A stretch of DNA of 6,384 nucleotides, from contig PMBY01000441.1 of assembly GCA_003153875.1 (NCBI GenBank), forward strand, positions 4,238 to 10,621, read 5' to 3'. Each line of letters begins with the position of its first letter. The first letter of the stretch is position 1. Shown here in pieces: positions 6,307 through 6,384 of this stretch. The notes beneath the pieces were generated by a model. The model made no database searches. It was not told the DNA's origin and saw only the letters and a program-made list of their open reading frames with translations. A program made the translations under genes and the position numbers. This DNA comes from Myxococcales bacterium (lineage in GTDB: Bacteria; Myxococcota; Polyangia; Fen-1088).

Positions 6307-6384
6307 AGGCGAAGGCGGGCTTTGCCCGCTGGAGCCAGAGCGCGGGAGGGGATGGGAACCCTCCCAGGGTTCCCATGAAGGCGT
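6303..6384. repeat. Non-coding repeat, unit 2 with two perfect hairpins, running to window end
   Basis: This is the compact form of the unit, 78 bases from one GCGT (6303) to the next (6381), and it continues past the window. It holds two perfect hairpins: GCGGGC-TTT-GCCCGC (6315-6329, 6-bp stem) and one at 6352-6376 with an 11-bp stem (ATGGGAACCCT) and a CCC loop. The two-stem design with near-identical neighbouring copies resembles REP/BIME-type extragenic elements, but no known family is recognised. It could attenuate or terminate transcription from the lipoprotein gene, although no T-run follows the stems. Confidence 0.7.

Noticed and set aside
5789..6376. Minus-strand open frame of 195 codons over the terminal repeats and the lipoprotein gene
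   Set aside because: It is antisense to the lipoprotein domain. Its repeated peptide (MGTLGGF) arises only because the 78-base repeat period is divisible by three.

Overview
The window reads as ordinary chromosome from a GC-rich bacterium of the Myxococcota (former Deltaproteobacteria). The main pointer is the last gene, a small lipoprotein with the AgmX/PglI-type C-terminal domain that is abundant in myxobacteria. The long TPR protein and the strong third-position G/C bias also fit. The exact taxon cannot be named from this sequence.

Layout. Positions 1-4366 hold three plus-strand genes that look like one transcription unit: (1) a 5'-truncated TPR protein whose C-terminal third I read as a catalytically dead M48-peptidase-like domain; (2) a membrane-anchored HD-domain phosphodiesterase with RNase Y architecture, starting on the base after the TPR stop codon, whose KH domain has lost its GxxG loop; (3) a 93-aa protein with two membrane segments. 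Positions 4371-4479 hold a non-coding inverted-repeat element built from accacagag-like 9-mers, flanked by 12-bp direct repeats (11/12 identical). Positions 5389-4484 (minus strand) encode a ROK-family sugar kinase very close to E. coli Mak fructokinase. A 117-bp divergent intergenic region with a good -10 box follows, then the lipoprotein (5507-6151, plus). From 6155 to the window end there is a non-coding repeat tract whose units contain GC-rich hairpins; it runs off the edge.

How the parts may work together. The HD phosphodiesterase is predicted to sit on the inner membrane, with a coiled coil and an intact catalytic site. Its co-translated TPR/pseudopeptidase partner is a plausible cytoplasmic scaffold, and the two-TM protein a possible membrane component. 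This could be a specialised RNase Y-like nuclease module distinct from housekeeping RNase Y, but that is inference. The kinase would feed fructose or a related hexose into glycolysis and has no visible link to the other genes. The lipoprotein is probably an envelope protein of unknown role.

The most distinctive observations are the clean insertion footprint of the inverted-repeat element between the two convergent genes, the RNase Y-like protein with a degenerate KH loop, and the M48-like pseudopeptidase domain on the TPR protein.
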